Positions 10,812-11,907 of a stretch of 11,907 nt of DNA are shown here, piece after piece. The position numbers and the translations under genes are program-made. The DNA is taken from positions 1 through 11,907 of the forward strand of contig DAOWFR010000054.1 of assembly GCA_030637925.1 (NCBI GenBank), in the 5' to 3' direction. The notes under the pieces are model-generated. The model had not been told where the DNA came from. It did not search any database and was given only the letters and a program-made list of their open reading frames with translations. This DNA is from Methanobacteriota archaeon. GTDB lineage: Archaea; Nanobdellota; Nanobdellia; Woesearchaeales; SM23-78. The number at the start of each line of letters is the position of its first letter. Position 1 is the stretch's first letter.

Positions 10812-11907
10812 TCATCTCTTAATCTTAGCTAATTTCTCTAACCTAGCTTGTATAACAGGTAATTGTTGCTTTATCTTCAGCATTCTTTCTTTATATTTAC
10901 TAATTTTAATTTCATAGGTTTGTTTTGGTATAGCACCTTTTGAATAATAACTTGATTGGCTTTTTTTCATTAACTCTGTTAAAACATCTTTCTCCACATT
11001 CATATCTTGCAATTTTCTTTTTAATACCTTAACCATAATTCTATTATAGGATAATAAGAAAATAATAATGACTATAACAGAAGTGATAATTATGGCAATA
11101 TAATGCTCTTTTATAAAGTTGATAGTAGTTTCTTTTCCTGCCCTATAAACAGTCTTAAATAAAGTATTTTCTGATCTAATTTCATCTATTTTTGGCTCTA
11201 TCTCAGCTAATAAAGCAGTAGCATCATCATATCTTTCTTCTTTAAATTCTACTTTAGCCTTATCAAGAAGCTCTGAAGCAGCTGTCATATCTAAACCACC
11301 CATTGGAGTAAGGTTCCCTGTTTCTGCAGCAACAGCTCCTGTTATTAAGTCTTTAAATATAGATGATGAAAGCCCTCTTTCTAATGTTTCTCCAATTTCC
11401 TTTATTCTTAACTCTGATGCTCTTAGATAATCACTAATTTCATATGTTTTCTTTTTTCTTTCACTTATCGCCTTTGTTTTCTCTAAAACCTTTTTATAAT
11501 CAACAGGCACTCCAATTTTCTTTTGTGCTTCTATCAATAATGCTCTAGCTTTTTCTCTTTTTTCCAAATCACTTATCTTTCTAATATCTTCCAATAAAGC
11601 TGTATAATTTTCTCCTTCAAAATATTTTTTAGCTTCTATCAAAGTATCATTAACCCATACAACAGCAAAACCAGCTTCTTGCATTTCTTGCATATCTTTT
11701 TCTGCTTGTAAAATTGCATTTAAAGCTGTTTCTCGTGTTATATTTTCAAAAGATATATTCTCGTAGCTAATTTCTGGTTTTTCCTCAGTTATAGTTGGAG
11801 TGAGATTTCTTGTTTCTAAAACAACAGCGTCAGTTATTAAAGAATCCTCAAATAACGAAATTTGTTGTTTTCCTACCACAGATAATAGAACTAAGCAAAT
11901 AGCTAAT
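10812..11907 (-). CDS. Membrane-spanning surface protein with TPR-like/coiled-coil region, 5'-partial
   Basis: The frame is open to the right edge. Upstream of the GTG at 11879 it continues in frame as LAICLVLLS, a hydrophobic signal-peptide core, so the real start lies outside the window. Numbering from that GTG (355 aa), residues 10-255 are extracellular and helix-rich, with TPR-like units such as IEAKKYFEGENYTALLEDI (81-99) and AKVEFKEERYDDATALLAEI (208-227). One membrane helix spans about 261-277 (IAIIITSVIVIIIFLLS). A basic, coiled-coil cytoplasmic tail of about 75 residues follows. The segment LITDAVVLETRNLTP (14-28) recurs as LITGAVAAETGNLTP (178-192). Six N-x-S/T sequons all lie outside the membrane. 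The topology suits a receptor or scaffold. The S-component-like gene follows in the same operon. The family is unknown to me. Confidence 0.75.
   Translation of the reverse strand, partial: LAICLVLLSVVGKQQISLFEDSLITDAVVLETRNLTPTITEEKPEISYENISFENITRETALNAILQAEKDMQEMQEAGFAVVWVNDTLIEAKKYFEGENYTALLEDIRKISDLEKREKARALLIEAQKKIGVPVDYKKVLEKTKAISERKKKTYEISDYLRASELRIKEIGETLERGLSSSIFKDLITGAVAAETGNLTPMGGLDMTAASELLDKAKVEFKEERYDDATALLAEIEPKIDEIRSENTLFKTVYRAGKETTINFIKEHYIAIIITSVIVIIIFLLSYNRIMVKVLKRKLQDMNVEKDVLTELMKKSQSSYYSKGAIPKQTYEIKISKYKERMLKIKQQLPVIQARLEKLAKIKR
11303..11348 (-). repeat. Intragenic direct repeat, copy nearer the membrane helix
   Basis: This 46-bp stretch matches 11795-11840 at about 36 of 46 positions with no gaps, offset exactly 492 bp (164 codons). 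It encodes LITGAVAAETGNLTP. The similarity at DNA level points to duplication within the gene rather than convergence. Confidence 0.6.
11795..11840 (-). repeat. Intragenic direct repeat, N-terminal copy
   Basis: This is the partner of 11303-11348 and encodes LITDAVVLETRNLTP just after the signal peptide. The two copies frame the first helical block of the extracellular region. Confidence 0.6.

Overview
The window reads as a low-GC archaeal chromosome segment. The evidence is an archaeal-type RNase HII, a full-length SMC of archaeal type, a tRNA with a bulge-helix-bulge intron and no encoded CCA, TATA boxes placed 25-35 nt upstream of start codons (several genes look leaderless), and a KaiC-like ATPase. 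The short, tightly packed genes and the style of the surface proteins (TPR-like/coiled-coil membrane proteins, beta-sandwich signal-anchor proteins) suggest a DPANN-type lineage, perhaps Woesearchaeota or Pacearchaeota. That placement is inference, not a database result.

Left third (1-2471). A DUF1704 metallopeptidase, open at the left edge, is followed by RNase HII from its own promoter. A small secreted protein converges on RNase HII with no gap. A 206-bp divergent region then holds two back-to-back perfect inverted repeats between the promoter of the secreted protein and that of smc.

Middle (2472-8450). Here lie smc (1166 aa), then on the minus strand a two-gene unit of a PIG-L-type deacetylase followed 1 bp later by a GT4 glycosyltransferase, an orphan 107-aa gene, and a tRNA-Gly(UCC). 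The tRNA gene is 105 nt long because it carries a 19-nt canonical intron and a second insertion of about 14 nt in the D arm.

Right third (8547-11907). This part looks devoted to the cell envelope. It holds a signal-anchored beta-sandwich protein, a divergent KaiC-like ATPase, a six-helix membrane protein resembling ECF-transporter S components, and a membrane-spanning, TPR-like/coiled-coil surface protein that runs off the right edge. The last two are co-directional, 5 bp apart, and probably one transcript.

Common themes: all three convergent gene pairs meet with gaps of 0, 2 and -4 bp, leaving no room for a terminator. The PIG-L/GT4 pair could supply a de-N-acetylated sugar for a glycolipid or glycoprotein. 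The right-edge protein has six N-glycosylation sequons, all on its predicted outer side. The points most worth a second look are the doubly interrupted tRNA, the Asp-to-Glu change at the first catalytic position of RNase HII, the tandem inverted repeats upstream of smc, and the KaiC-like/surface-protein neighbourhood.
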